64,000 bases of DNA from Microvirga aerilata (GTDB taxonomy: Bacteria > Pseudomonadota > Alphaproteobacteria > Rhizobiales > Beijerinckiaceae), in NCBI RefSeq assembly GCF_016743775.1, contig NZ_JAEQMY010000009.1, forward strand, positions 94,872-158,871, read 5' to 3'. Of this stretch, positions 1-10,761 are shown one piece after another. Position numbers and translations under genes: made by a program. How positions within the stretch are numbered: position 1 is the stretch's first letter; each line of letters opens with the position of its first letter. The notes under the pieces are model-generated. The model saw nothing but the letters and a program-made list of their open reading frames with translations. It did no database searches and was not told where the DNA came from.

Positions 1-175
1 TCTGAACGAGGGCGCATTGCTCGGCCGTCGCTCCGGCCGGGGTCTCGCAGCGCATCTGCCACTCGCCGAAGGTGTTCTTGACCATGCCCTGGGCGCTGGC
101 CTCATCCATGCCGGACAGGACTGAGAGCCCCAAGAATACTGCCGCGCCAAAGCGAACCCAGCGGGATGCGCCCAT
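1..175 (-). CDS. IalB-family (invasion-associated locus B-like) protein, N-terminal part
   Basis: Only the first 58 residues are inside the window; the rest lies beyond the left edge. The N-terminus is a signal peptide (MGASRWVRF, a hydrophobic stretch, then an ASAQG cleavage-like site). The mature part begins with a KNTFGEWQMRCE segment, the usual opening of IalB-type periplasmic proteins. The start at 175 is preceded by GGAGAG at good distance; an in-frame ATG lies four codons upstream. It is divergent from the oxidase operon. The family assignment rests on a short stretch, so it is moderate. Confidence 0.6.
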   Translation of the reverse strand, partial: MGASRWVRFGAAVFLGLSVLSGMDEASAQGMVKNTFGEWQMRCETPAGATAEQCALVQ

Positions 176-373
176 CGGTCTCTCCATTCCTGAACCCCTT
201 TTTCAGGGGAGCGGCCTGCCGCCGCTTCGATCCATCTTTGGCCCGTTGGGACCATGCCAGGGGGCGCGATGTCAAGCGAGAGAGGCCGATTGGCGCCCGG
301 AAACGCCTTTTGGCGGTTATGACGCATAAATTGCGACGTCAGCACCGTTGCGCTTCATCGCATCCTGTGGTCT

Positions 374-387
374 TTGACGCAGATCAA
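374..387 (+). promoter_or_regulatory. FNR/FixK-type box upstream of the aa3 oxidase operon
   Basis: TTGACGCAGATCAA matches the FNR/FixK consensus TTGAY-N4-RTCAA in every fixed position and is symmetric (TTTGA...TCAAA). It lies about 100 bp before the coxB start, in the divergent intergenic space shared with the IalB-like gene. Oxygen-responsive control of the oxidase is inferred; which promoter it serves cannot be told from the sequence. Confidence 0.6.
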
Positions 388-489
388 AGGTGATGGCGCA
401 AGCCGGGCGCCGCTATTGGCTCGCCCGCGCCCTCCCCGATGCTTCCATGGCCTCAAGGCCATCACATCTTTAGGAGCTTTGGAACGCCG

Positions 490-2995
<2,506 letters not shown>

Positions 2996-3001
2996 CAATC
3001 C

Positions 3002-3030
3002 GAGCTGGGCGGCCCTGGCGCCGCCCGCTC
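3002..3030 (+). terminator. GC-rich hairpin between ctaD and ctaB
   Basis: GAGC-t-GGGCGGC pairs with GCCGCCC-GCTC around a CCTGGC loop. There is no T-run, so this is more likely an mRNA processing or stabilising hairpin, or a partial terminator setting the high ctaD to low ctaB ratio, than a full stop. Confidence 0.4.
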
Positions 3031-3130
3031 CTCCCCAGAGGGCTTGGGCTCGGCCTAAGCCCTGCGGCGAGGAGCCGACAATCCGGAGGCCTTTCGGGCC
3101 TCGTCCCGGCATTTCGGAAGATCACCTGTG

Positions 3131-4087
3131 ATGAGCACCATGTCGAACAGTTTGGCCGATAACCATACCGAGAGCTTTGCCACGGCAGGCCTCTCCCAAG
3201 GGGACGTGTCCGACTTCTTCGCCCTCCTGAAGCCCCGCGTGATGTTTCTGGTCGTGTTCACGGCGCTCGTGGGCATGGTCGTCAGCCACCCCAACGTGCA
3301 TCCCGTGGTGGCCTTCGTGTCGCTCCTGATGATCGCGGTCGGCGGCGGCGCCTCGGGCTGCCTGAACATGTGGTGGGACGCAGACATCGACGCGGTCATG
3401 ACCCGCACGGCCAAGCGCCCGATCCCGGCAGGCAAGATCGAGCCCGGCGAGGCGCTCGCTTTCGGCGTGACGCTCTCGGCCGGCTCGGTGATCATTCTCG
3501 GCCTCGTGAGCAACTGGCTTGCCGCAGGCCTGCTGGCCTTCACCATCTTCTTCTACGTCATCGTCTACTCCATGTGGCTGAAGCGCTCGACGCCGCAGAA
3601 CATCGTCATCGGCGGCGCGGCCGGCGCCCTCCCCCCGGTGGTTGCGCAGGCGGCCGTCACCGGCCACGTGGCCTGGGACAGCATCGTTCTCTTCGCCATC
3701 ATCTTCATGTGGACGCCGCCCCATTTCTGGGCGCTCGCCCTCGTGAAATCCGGCGACTACCAGCGCGCGGGCATCCCCATGATGCCGAACGTGGCGGGCC
3801 CCGACTCCACCCGCACCCAGATCCTGGTCTATACGGTGCTGCTGGCGCCCTTGGGGCTTGCCCCCGTTGCCCTCGGCTTCGGCGGACTGGCCTATGCGGT
3901 CATCGCGGTGATCGGCGGCCTCGGGATGCTGGCCCTGGCCCTCCAGGTCTATCGCCTGCGGCAGGGCGAGCCCGCCATGAAGGTGGCCCAGCAGCTGTTC
4001 GCCTTCTCGATCCTGTATCTCTTCCTGCTGTTCGCCACCCTTCTGGCAGAACACGGCCTCGGCTTCTTCCGTCCGGTCTTCGGGTGA
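3131..4087 (+). CDS. ctaB: heme o synthase (protoheme IX farnesyltransferase)
   Basis: UbiA-family membrane prenyltransferase that farnesylates heme b to heme o, the first step toward heme a for the oxidase. 318 residues with the polyprenyl-diphosphate binding motif [15 protein letters not shown] followed by KRPIPAG, and about nine hydrophobic segments. A GTG directly before the chosen ATG could also serve; GGAAG at 3116 fits the ATG better. It sits 135 bp after ctaD and is followed four bases later by coxF. Confidence 0.93.
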   Translation: MSTMSNSLADNHTESFATAGLSQGDVSDFFALLKPRVMFLVVFTALVGMVVSHPNVHPVVAFVSLLMIAVGGGASGCLNMWWDADIDAVMTRTAKRPIPAGKIEPGEALAFGVTLSAGSVIILGLVSNWLAAGLLAFTIFFYVIVYSMWLKRSTPQNIVIGGAAGALPPVVAQAAVTGHVAWDSIVLFAIIFMWTPPHFWALALVKSGDYQRAGIPMMPNVAGPDSTRTQILVYTVLLAPLGLAPVALGFGGLAYAVIAVIGGLGMLALALQVYRLRQGEPAMKVAQQLFAFSILYLFLLFATLLAEHGLGFFRPVFG

Positions 4088-4091
4088 TCGG

Positions 4092-4253
4092 ATGGCGGAT
4101 CCCAAAGCCCCCCTTCGCCTGACGTCCGAGGAACAGAAGCGCCGCCGCAAGCGTTCGCTTGCCCTGGCGCTCACTCTCGGCGTCCTCGTTCTCCTGTTCT
4201 ACGTTGTCACGATCGCAAAGCTTGGACCCGACGTCCTGCAGCGCCCCATGTGA
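4092..4253 (+). CDS. coxF: CoxF-like small membrane protein
   Basis: A 53-residue ORF between ctaB and ctaG, four bases after ctaB and abutting ctaG. It has a polar N-terminus with the basic run EEQKRRRKRS, then one membrane helix (LALALTLGVLVLLFYVVTIA) and a short tail. Alphaproteobacterial oxidase operons carry a small one-helix protein, called CoxF, at exactly this place; its role is not well defined. Size, topology and position support the call. The start is the only ATG that fits between the neighbours. Confidence 0.75.
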   Translation: MADPKAPLRLTSEEQKRRRKRSLALALTLGVLVLLFYVVTIAKLGPDVLQRPM

Positions 4254-4261
4254 GGCTGGAT

Positions 4262-4852
4262 ATGGCTGAGACCCCTGACACCCAACGCAAGATCCGCGGC
4301 ACGGTCCTGGCCTGCGTCGGCGTCGTCGCGGGCATGGTCGGTCTCGCCTACGCGTCCGTGCCCCTCTACGACCTCCTCTGCAAGGTGACGGGCTTCGGCG
4401 GAACGCCCATCGCGCGCAGCGAGAACGCATCGGAAGTGGTCAACCGGACGATCTCCGTCCGCTTCGACTCCAATGTGGCGCCGGGCCTCAACTGGCGCTT
4501 CTCGCCGGAGACCCCGGAGGTCAAGGTCAAGCTCGGCGAAACCACCACGGTCCTGTACAAGGTCACGAACCTTGGGGATAAGCCGAGCACGGGCATCGCC
4601 ACCTACAACGTGCAGCCCGACCTTGCGGGCACGTACTTCTCGAAGCTCGAATGCTTCTGCTTCACCGAGCAGACCCTGCAGGCCGGCGAAACCCTGGAAT
4701 CGGCCGTCGTCTTCTACGTGGATCCCCGCCTCGTGCAGGATGCCGACGTGAAGGACCTGGACACCATCACCCTCTCCTACACCTACTTCCCCTCCAAGGC
4801 GGGAAAGCCGGTGGCGGAGGCGACATCTTCAACCAAGACCATTGCTCAATAA
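4262..4852 (+). CDS. ctaG: cytochrome c oxidase assembly protein CtaG/Cox11
   Basis: Copper chaperone that loads CuB of subunit I on the periplasmic side. 196 residues: one N-terminal membrane helix (VLACVGVVAGMVGLAYA), then the immunoglobulin-like copper domain with the diagnostic KLECFCFTEQTL motif holding the two copper-binding cysteines. The typical PLYDLLCKVTGFGG segment follows the helix. I use ATG 4262, with GAGG at 4252; a GTG at 4250 overlapping the coxF stop is possible. Part of the oxidase operon. Confidence 0.95.
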   Translation: MAETPDTQRKIRGTVLACVGVVAGMVGLAYASVPLYDLLCKVTGFGGTPIARSENASEVVNRTISVRFDSNVAPGLNWRFSPETPEVKVKLGETTTVLYKVTNLGDKPSTGIATYNVQPDLAGTYFSKLECFCFTEQTLQAGETLESAVVFYVDPRLVQDADVKDLDTITLSYTYFPSKAGKPVAEATSSTKTIAQ

Positions 4853-4920
4853 GACACGTGACAAGCTGGACAGAAACGTCTTAAAGCGAGTTCACATTCG
4901 AGGCACGGAGACGATACGAA

Positions 4921-5778
4921 ATGGCCGAGGCCCACGCCAAGAACCACGACTACCACATCCTTGAACCGAGCCCGTGGCCGCTCATCGGCGCGGTCAGCGC
5001 CTTCCTGCTGGCCTCCGGGTTCGTGACCTGGTGGAAGGACATCATGATCGCCGGGATGGATCTCGGCCCCTTCATCTTCGGTGCCGGCATCATCGGCGTC
5101 CTCTACACGATGCTCGCCTGGTGGAGCGACGTGGTGCGCGAGGCCAATACCGGCTCGCATACCCGCGTGGTCCAGCTTCACCACCGCTACGGCATGATCA
5201 TGTTCATCGCCTCCGAGGTGATGTTCTTCGCGGCCTGGTTCTGGGCCTATTTCGATGCCGCGCTCTATGCCGGCGACCCGCAGCTCTACTCGCGCATCGA
5301 GTCGCTCGGCGGCGTCTGGCCCCCCAAGGGCATCGAGACCTTCGACCCCTGGCACCTGCCGCTCCTCAACACCCTGATCCTGCTCACCTCCGGCACCACG
5401 GTCACCTGGGCGCACCACGCGCTTCTGGAGAACGACCGTAAGGGCCTCAAGGCGGGCCTGTGGCTCACGGTGATCCTGGGCATCATCTTCAGCTTCGTGC
5501 AGGCCTACGAGTACAGCCATGCGGCCTTCGGGTTCAGCGGCAACATCTACGGCGCCACCTTCTTCATGGCGACGGGCTTCCACGGCGCCCACGTGATCAT
5601 CGGCACGATCTTCCTGGCCATCTGCCTGCTGCGCGTCTATCGCGGCGACTTCACGCCCCAGCAGCATCTCGGGTTCGAGTTCGCCGCCTGGTACTGGCAC
5701 TTCGTCGACGTGGTGTGGCTCTTCCTCTTCGCCGCCATCTATGTATGGGGCTACGGCGGAAGCGGAGCCGGGCACTAA
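4921..5778 (+). CDS. ctaE: cytochrome c oxidase subunit III
   Basis: Third core subunit of the aa3 oxidase, needed for stability and sustained proton pumping. 285 residues with seven membrane helices, ending with the typical [13 protein letters not shown] segment. [13 protein letters not shown] near the N-terminus and the [10 protein letters not shown] stretch are also characteristic. GGAG at 4907 precedes the ATG. It follows ctaG by 68 bp and is the last structural gene of the complex in this operon. Confidence 0.96.
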   Translation: MAEAHAKNHDYHILEPSPWPLIGAVSAFLLASGFVTWWKDIMIAGMDLGPFIFGAGIIGVLYTMLAWWSDVVREANTGSHTRVVQLHHRYGMIMFIASEVMFFAAWFWAYFDAALYAGDPQLYSRIESLGGVWPPKGIETFDPWHLPLLNTLILLTSGTTVTWAHHALLENDRKGLKAGLWLTVILGIIFSFVQAYEYSHAAFGFSGNIYGATFFMATGFHGAHVIIGTIFLAICLLRVYRGDFTPQQHLGFEFAAWYWHFVDVVWLFLFAAIYVWGYGGSGAGH

Positions 5779-5896
5779 GCCCGCCCAGCAGCAGCAAACC
5801 GGCAAGGGCGGCTTTCACGGCCGCCCTTCGCTTTTGGGCCTCCTGCCACCATTTGTGCAGGAACCCGTTGACCGGCAGCCCTTTTGGAGAAACGCC

Positions 5897-6268
5897 GTGG
5901 CACAGGATCCTTCCGCCCCCTCACCCATTCCCGTCGGCTTGAAAGGGCTATGCCCCCGCTGCGGCAAGGGGCACCTGTTCAAGGGCTATCTGAAGGTTCG
6001 GCCGAAATGCGATGTCTGCGGCCTCGATCTTGCCTTCGCCGACACGGGCGACGGCCCCGCCTTCTTCGTCATGTCCATCGTGGGCATCGTGGTGGTGGCT
6101 CTCGCCCTCTGGGCGGAGTTCGCCTATGAACCGCCGATCTGGGTCCACCTTGTCATGTGGTCCGCCTTGAGCGTCATCCTGAGCCTCGTGCTCGTGCGGC
6201 CCCTGAAAGGCGTTCTGGTGGCCCTCCAATACCACCACAAGGCCGAGGAAGGGCGCTTCGAGAAGTGA
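5897..6268 (+). CDS. DUF983 zinc-ribbon membrane protein
   Basis: A 123-residue protein with a zinc-ribbon-like pair CPRCG...CDVCG near the N-terminus, followed by two membrane helices (FFVMSIVGIVVVALAL and LVMWSALSVILSLVLV). DUF983 proteins usually lie between oxidase subunit III and SURF1 in rhizobia, and a role in oxidase biogenesis is presumed. I choose GTG 5897 because GGAGAAA lies just ahead; the frame stays open upstream across the ctaE end but would give an unlikely leader. It overlaps the next gene by four bases. Confidence 0.85.
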   Translation: MAQDPSAPSPIPVGLKGLCPRCGKGHLFKGYLKVRPKCDVCGLDLAFADTGDGPAFFVMSIVGIVVVALALWAEFAYEPPIWVHLVMWSALSVILSLVLVRPLKGVLVALQYHHKAEEGRFEK

Positions 6269-7026
6269 CAGCCGTCAGCTCGTACAAAGGGCGCTCCCTT
6301 GTTCTTCCGGGACTTGTAGCGCTCGCGGCCCTCGCTGTCCTGATCGGGCTGGGCACCTGGCAGCTCCAGCGCAAGGCCTGGAAGGAAGATCTGATCTCCC
6401 GGATCGCGGCCCGCGCCTATGGCGAGCCGGGCTCCATCGTGCCGGAAGAGCAATGGGCCACCTGGCGCGCCGATCAGGACGAGTTCCGGAAGGTCCGGGT
6501 CACCGGCACCTTTCTTCATTCCTTTGAGGCTCCAGTCTATGGCTTGGCCGCCGGCGAACGGCAGGGCGCGCCGATCCAGGGCTTCTACCTGATCACCCCC
6601 CTGCGGCTCGCCACAGGTGCGGTCGTGATGATCAACCGGGGCTTCATACCAACCGACCTGCGCGACCCTCGCCGTCGCCCCGAGAGCCTGCCCGCGGGAG
6701 AAGTCACGGTCACCGGCCTCGTGCGTGCGCCCGAGGCGCGCAATTCCTTCACGCCAGCCGACAACCCCGCCCGCAATCAGTGGTTTGCCCGCGACCCTCA
6801 GGCCATCGCCGCAGCCCACAATCTCGAGCGCGTCGCGCCCTTTCTGATCGACGCGGGTGCAAGCCCCAACCCGGGCGGGTGGCCCCGTGGCGGGCAGACC
6901 CTGCTCACCCTGCCGAACAACCACCTGCAATATGCGCTTACCTGGTTCGGTATCGCCCTCACGCTGATCGGCGTTTTCAGCGCCTTCGCATGGCAAAGGC
7001 TGAAACGGCCGGCGTCAGGCGAGTAG
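6265..7026 (+). CDS. SURF1 family oxidase assembly protein
   Basis: SURF1/Shy1 homologue that helps insert heme a into subunit I. 253 residues with the hallmark topology: one membrane helix near each end (LVLPGLVALAALAVLIGLG and LTWFGIALTLIGVFSAFAW) and a periplasmic domain between. GTWQLQRK and VMINRGFIP are family signatures. The start is GTG 6265 overlapping the DUF983 stop in a GTGA arrangement, with GGAAGGG upstream, which suggests translational coupling. Last gene of the oxidase operon. Confidence 0.93.
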   Translation: MTAVSSYKGRSLVLPGLVALAALAVLIGLGTWQLQRKAWKEDLISRIAARAYGEPGSIVPEEQWATWRADQDEFRKVRVTGTFLHSFEAPVYGLAAGERQGAPIQGFYLITPLRLATGAVVMINRGFIPTDLRDPRRRPESLPAGEVTVTGLVRAPEARNSFTPADNPARNQWFARDPQAIAAAHNLERVAPFLIDAGASPNPGGWPRGGQTLLTLPNNHLQYALTWFGIALTLIGVFSAFAWQRLKRPASGE

Positions 7027-7086
7027 GTGAAGGAAAGCTTGCAAGAGGGGTTTGGCACTCTGCTGAGATACTGTACCATCCCTTCC

Positions 7087-7164
7087 ATGTTTACGCTGCT
7101 CACGACCGTAACCCATCTCACCATGCGCCTTGCAGGGCGCACGGGAGAGGCTTTGCGCGTCTAA
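7087..7164 (+). CDS. candidate threonine-rich leader peptide
   Basis: A 25-codon ORF in which Thr occupies positions 3, 6, 7, 9, 12 and 19, five of them in the first twelve codons. It lies upstream of a hairpin series and the operon containing threonine synthase. There is no good ribosome site before ATG 7087. The same frame is open back to GTG 7027, immediately after the SURF1 stop, so a longer leader coupled to SURF1 translation is possible. Function as an attenuation leader is inference from codon content and position. Confidence 0.5.
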   Translation: MFTLLTTVTHLTMRLAGRTGEALRV

Positions 7165-7213
7165 AAGCGTCAAGCATTTTCTGGAAAAGCCCTGCGGAGA
7201 CGAGCAGGGCTTT
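7124..7213 (+). promoter_or_regulatory. candidate transcription attenuator (threonine-responsive)
   Basis: Four segments can fold in two exclusive ways. TGCGCC (7124-7129) pairs with GGCGCA (7136-7141). GCAGGGC (7132-7138) can instead pair with GCCCTGC (7189-7195). That last segment also forms the 5' arm of the terminator AAAGCCCTGC/GCAGGGCTTT (7186-7195 with 7204-7213). A ribosome stalled on the Thr codons at 7093-7122 would cover the first segment and favour the antiterminator pairing. This is the classical attenuator layout; it has not been folded computationally. Confidence 0.5.
7186..7213 (+). terminator. intrinsic terminator-like hairpin before the acetyltransferase
   Basis: A perfect 10-bp stem AAAGCCCTGC/GCAGGGCTTT with the loop GGAGACGA. 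Three T residues close the 3' arm but no long T-run follows. It either ends the oxidase operon or acts as the terminator of the attenuator proposed here. Confidence 0.65.
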
Positions 7214-7252
7214 CAAGGCTCCGTTCGCCTCCGTTTTCACAAGGAGAGCGAC

Positions 7253-7789
7253 ATGGACGCACAAGAAGCATCATATTCCATCGACACCGCAAATGCCGAA
7301 GACATCGTCATCCGGGCGGCGCGACCTGGAGACTGCGAGGGCATCGCGGCCCTGGGCAACATGCCCGGCTATCGCTGGGGCACCCTGCGGCTCCCCTACC
7401 AGTCGCCCGAGGCGACCCGGAAATGGCTTGAGGGCATCAATCCGGCCAACAACGTCAACCTCGTGGTCGAGAAGGACGGCCGGATCATCGGCAGCGGCGG
7501 CTTCGAGCGCCTTCAGGGCCGCCGCGCCCACGTCGCCTGTCTGGGCATGGGCCTGCACGACGACTTCCATGGACAAGGCATCGGCTCCCGGCTGCTGCGC
7601 GAGCTGATCATGATCGCCGACGACTGGCTGAACCTGAAGCGCATCGAGCTCACCGTCTATGTGGACAACGCTCCGGCCATCGCGCTCTACAAGCGCAACG
7701 GCTTCGAAATCGAGGGCACCCACCGGGAATTCGCCTTCCGGGGTGGCGCCTTCGTCGATGCTTATGCGATGGCGCGGATAAAACCATGA
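7253..7789 (+). CDS. GNAT acetyltransferase, AaaT/YhhY-like (L-amino acid N-acetyltransferase)
   Basis: A 178-residue GNAT protein. The acetyl-CoA loop is HGQGIGSRLL. The C-terminal half (IELTVYVDNAPAIALYKR, GFEIEGTHREFAFRGG, VDAYAMARI) closely follows E. coli YhhY/AaaT, which acetylates Phe, Met and some other L-amino acids. The start follows AAGGAG. It stands alone between the attenuator-like leader and threonine synthase, 75 bp before the latter, so it may be cotranscribed with thrC. Substrate here is unknown; the resemblance is from memory of the family. Confidence 0.8.
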   Translation: MDAQEASYSIDTANAEDIVIRAARPGDCEGIAALGNMPGYRWGTLRLPYQSPEATRKWLEGINPANNVNLVVEKDGRIIGSGGFERLQGRRAHVACLGMGLHDDFHGQGIGSRLLRELIMIADDWLNLKRIELTVYVDNAPAIALYKRNGFEIEGTHREFAFRGGAFVDAYAMARIKP

Positions 7790-7864
7790 TGTCTGCGACC
7801 GGATGCGGCTTGCCGTGTCCGGTCCATGACCATAATGTCCGCCCGAATTTCCAGGAGATTGAAC

Positions 7865-9280
7865 GTGCTCCACGTCTCGACCCGGGGAGAAGCCCCCGCG
7901 CTCGGTTTCGCCGATGCCCTGCTGACCGGCCTTGCCCGTGACGGCGGCCTCTACATGCCGGAACGCTGGCCGACCCTGAGCGCCGCTACGATCCAGGGCT
8001 TTGCCGGACAACCCTACGCGGAAGTCGCCAAGGCCGTGCTCGGCCCGCTGATTGACGGCGACATCCCGGAAGCCGCCCTTTCGCGCATGATCGACGAGTC
8101 CTACGCCTCGTTCCGCCATGCCGCCGTCTGCCCGCTGACCCAGCTCGGCGACAACCTGTTCGTGCTCGAGCTTTTCCACGGCCCCACGCTCGCCTTCAAG
8201 GACGTAGCGATGCAGCTGCTCGGCCGGCTCATGGACCATGTGCTGAAAGCCCGCGGGGCCCGTGCCACCATCGTGGGCGCCACCTCGGGCGACACGGGCA
8301 GCGCGGCGGTCGAGGCCTTCAAGGGGCTTGATCAGGTCGACATCTTCATCCTCTACCCCCACGGCCGCGTCTCGGACGTGCAGCGCCGCCAGATGACCGC
8401 GGTCGCCTCCCCCAACGTTCACGCCCTTGCGGTGGAGGGCACCTTCGACGATTGCCAGACCATGGTGAAGGGCATGTTCAACCATGCCCGCTTCCGCGAC
8501 GAGCTGCAGCTCTCAGGGGTAAACTCCATCAACTGGGCCCGCGTCGCGGCCCAGGCCGTCTACTACTTCACCGCCGCCGTGGCGCTCGGCGGCCCTCGCC
8601 GGCCGGTCTCCTTCGCGGTGCCTACCGGCAATTTCGGCGACATCCTGGCCGGCTGGGTCGCCAAGCGCATGGGCCTTCCGGTCGAGCGGCTGATGATCGG
8701 CACCAACGCCAACGATATTTTGGCCCGGACCTTGGGTTCCGGTTCCTATGAGCTCAAGGGCGTGCAGCCCACCACCTCGCCCTCCATGGACATCCAGATC
8801 TCGTCGAACTTCGAGCGCCTGCTGTTCGAGGCCTATGATCGCGACGGCGAAACGATCCGCCGCCTCATGGGAAGCCTCAGCCAGTCCCGCGCCTTCATGA
8901 TCGACGCAGATCCCCTTTCCCGCATCCGCCAGGAGTTCTCGGCCGAGGCCGTGAACGAGGCCCAGGTGATCGATGAGATGGCCGAGACCTATCGCCAAAC
9001 CGGCTACGTGCTCGACCCGCACAGCGCCATCGCCACCCGCGCCGGCCGCACCCTGCTGAAGGATGATCCGCAGACCCCGGTCGTGGCTCTGTCCACCGCG
9101 CATCCGGCCAAGTTCCCCGACGCGGTCGAGCGCGCCACCGGAACGCGCCCCGCACTTCCGCCGCACATGGCGGATCTGATGGAGCGCCGGGAGAGCTTCA
9201 CGGTGCTCCCCAACGAGCAGGCCGCGGTCGAGCGCTTCATCCGCGAGCGCGCGCGGGCCGTCAAAGGCGTTGCCGCATGA
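7865..9280 (+). CDS. thrC: threonine synthase
   Basis: PLP enzyme converting O-phosphohomoserine to threonine, the last step of the pathway. 471 residues, the length of the long (E. coli/yeast-like) class. The PLP lysine is in LAFKDVAMQ, the phosphate-binding loop is SGDTGSAA, and RDGGLYMP near the N-terminus is typical. GTG 7865 is chosen because AGGAG lies seven bases ahead; an in-frame ATG at 7826 lacks such a site. The stop overlaps the start of the M16 peptidase gene by four bases. Confidence 0.95.
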   Translation: MLHVSTRGEAPALGFADALLTGLARDGGLYMPERWPTLSAATIQGFAGQPYAEVAKAVLGPLIDGDIPEAALSRMIDESYASFRHAAVCPLTQLGDNLFVLELFHGPTLAFKDVAMQLLGRLMDHVLKARGARATIVGATSGDTGSAAVEAFKGLDQVDIFILYPHGRVSDVQRRQMTAVASPNVHALAVEGTFDDCQTMVKGMFNHARFRDELQLSGVNSINWARVAAQAVYYFTAAVALGGPRRPVSFAVPTGNFGDILAGWVAKRMGLPVERLMIGTNANDILARTLGSGSYELKGVQPTTSPSMDIQISSNFERLLFEAYDRDGETIRRLMGSLSQSRAFMIDADPLSRIRQEFSAEAVNEAQVIDEMAETYRQTGYVLDPHSAIATRAGRTLLKDDPQTPVVALSTAHPAKFPDAVERATGTRPALPPHMADLMERRESFTVLPNEQAAVERFIRERARAVKGVAA

Positions 9281-10560
9281 ACCAGCATTTCGTCCGCGAG
9301 AAGCGGATCGACATCACCACCCTGTCCAACGGCCTGATGGTGGCCACCGAGCGCATGCCGGAGATCGCCACCGCGACACTTGGCGTCTGGGTCGGCACCG
9401 GCTCGCGCCACGAAGAGCCGCATGAGCATGGCCTGTCCCACCTCATCGAGCACATGGCCTTCAAGGGCACGGCGCGGCGCTCCGCCCGCCAGATCGCCGA
9501 GGACATCGAGAATGTGGGCGGCGACATCAATGCCGCCACCAGCGTCGAATACACGAGCTACACGGCCCGCGTTCTCGGCGAGAACGTGGACGTCGCCCTC
9601 GACGTGCTCGGCGACATCCTCATCAACTCCGCCTTCGACGCGGGCGAGCTTGCCCGCGAGAAGGGCGTGATCCTGCAGGAATACGCCGCCGTCGAGGACA
9701 CGCCCGACGACCTCATCTACGACGCCTTCATGGAAACCGCTTTCGCGGGCCAGGCCGTTGGCCGGCCGATCCTGGGCACCCCGGACACCATCAAGAGCTT
9801 CGACGAGGCGACGATCCGTGCCTTCCTGGCGCGGGAATACACCCCCGGCAAGATGGTGCTGGCGGCCGCCGGCGACGTGGACCATGCCCGGATCGTCGAC
9901 ATCGCCGAACGGCTCTTCGGCGCGATGCCGGCCGTCGAGGCGCGGCAGCCGGAGCCCGGACGCTACACCGGCGGAGAGAGGCGGATTTCCCGCAAGCTGG
10001 AACAGGCCAACCTGGTTCTCGGACTGCCGGGCCTGTCGTTCAAGGATCCCGGCTACTACGGCGCCCACCTCTTTGCCCATATGCTCGGCGGCGGATTGAC
10101 CTCGCGCCTCTGGCACGAGGTGCGCGAGACCCGTGGCCTTGCCTACTCCATCGACTCCTTCCACTGGCCCTTCTCGGATTGCGGCCTCTTTGGCATCGGC
10201 GCCGGCACCGGAGCCTCGGATGTGCGCGAGCTGATGGACGTGACGCTCGCCTGCATGGCGCAGGCCACGCAGGACATCAGCGAGGTCGAGCTGGTCCGCG
10301 CCAAGGCGCAGATGAAGGTCGCGCTCCTCACGGCCTTGGAGACGCCGGGCGGCCGCATCGAGCGCGTCGCCCGCCAGCTCCTGTCCTGGGGGCGCGTGGT
10401 GGAGAGCGAGGAGATCGTCCGCAAGGTCGATGCGCTCGAGGTGGAGCATGTGCGCGAGGCGGGGCGCGTCCTGCTCCAGGGCGCGCCGACCCTGGCGGCA
10501 ATCGGCCCCATCAAGGGCTTGCCCTCTCTCGATATCATTGCGTCAGGACTGCGCGGCTGA
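9277..10560 (+). CDS. M16 family zinc metallopeptidase (processing-peptidase-like)
   Basis: Inverzincin-type peptidase of 427 residues, related to mitochondrial processing peptidase beta and the bacterial PqqL-like group. The zinc motif HLIEH sits in HGLSHLIEHMAFKGT, with downstream glutamates in the usual place (EYAAVEDTPDD). The glycine-rich loop GGGLTSRLWHEVRE, needed for substrate binding, is present in the second half. Its ATG overlaps the thrC stop (ATGA), so the two are translationally coupled; thrC-M16 pairing is common in alphaproteobacteria. No signal peptide. Confidence 0.92.
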   Translation: MNQHFVREKRIDITTLSNGLMVATERMPEIATATLGVWVGTGSRHEEPHEHGLSHLIEHMAFKGTARRSARQIAEDIENVGGDINAATSVEYTSYTARVLGENVDVALDVLGDILINSAFDAGELAREKGVILQEYAAVEDTPDDLIYDAFMETAFAGQAVGRPILGTPDTIKSFDEATIRAFLAREYTPGKMVLAAAGDVDHARIVDIAERLFGAMPAVEARQPEPGRYTGGERRISRKLEQANLVLGLPGLSFKDPGYYGAHLFAHMLGGGLTSRLWHEVRETRGLAYSIDSFHWPFSDCGLFGIGAGTGASDVRELMDVTLACMAQATQDISEVELVRAKAQMKVALLTALETPGGRIERVARQLLSWGRVVESEEIVRKVDALEVEHVREAGRVLLQGAPTLAAIGPIKGLPSLDIIASGLRG

Positions 10561-10617
10561 ATTTTTCGGCCGCGCCTGCCTTTGGGTCAAGGCCGATTCT
10601 CCTCAATCCCGCCGCAA

Positions 10618-10636
10618 ACGCGCCCCATGGGCGCGT
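10618..10636. terminator. palindromic hairpin after the M16 gene
   Basis: ACGCGCCC-CAT-GGGCGCGT, a perfect 8-bp stem with a three-base loop, 58 bp after the peptidase stop. No T-run follows. It could be a weak terminator or an operator for the next gene. Confidence 0.4.
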
Positions 10637-10761
10637 GGTAACAATAACCAACGAGTCCTGCGGACAAGTGGGGAGCCCCCTCGGCTCCACCTTGCCCTCA
10701 AGGCTCCTGACCGGTACCAATCCTGTTCCATTGTCTTAGTACCGGACGAAAGACCGAAGCA

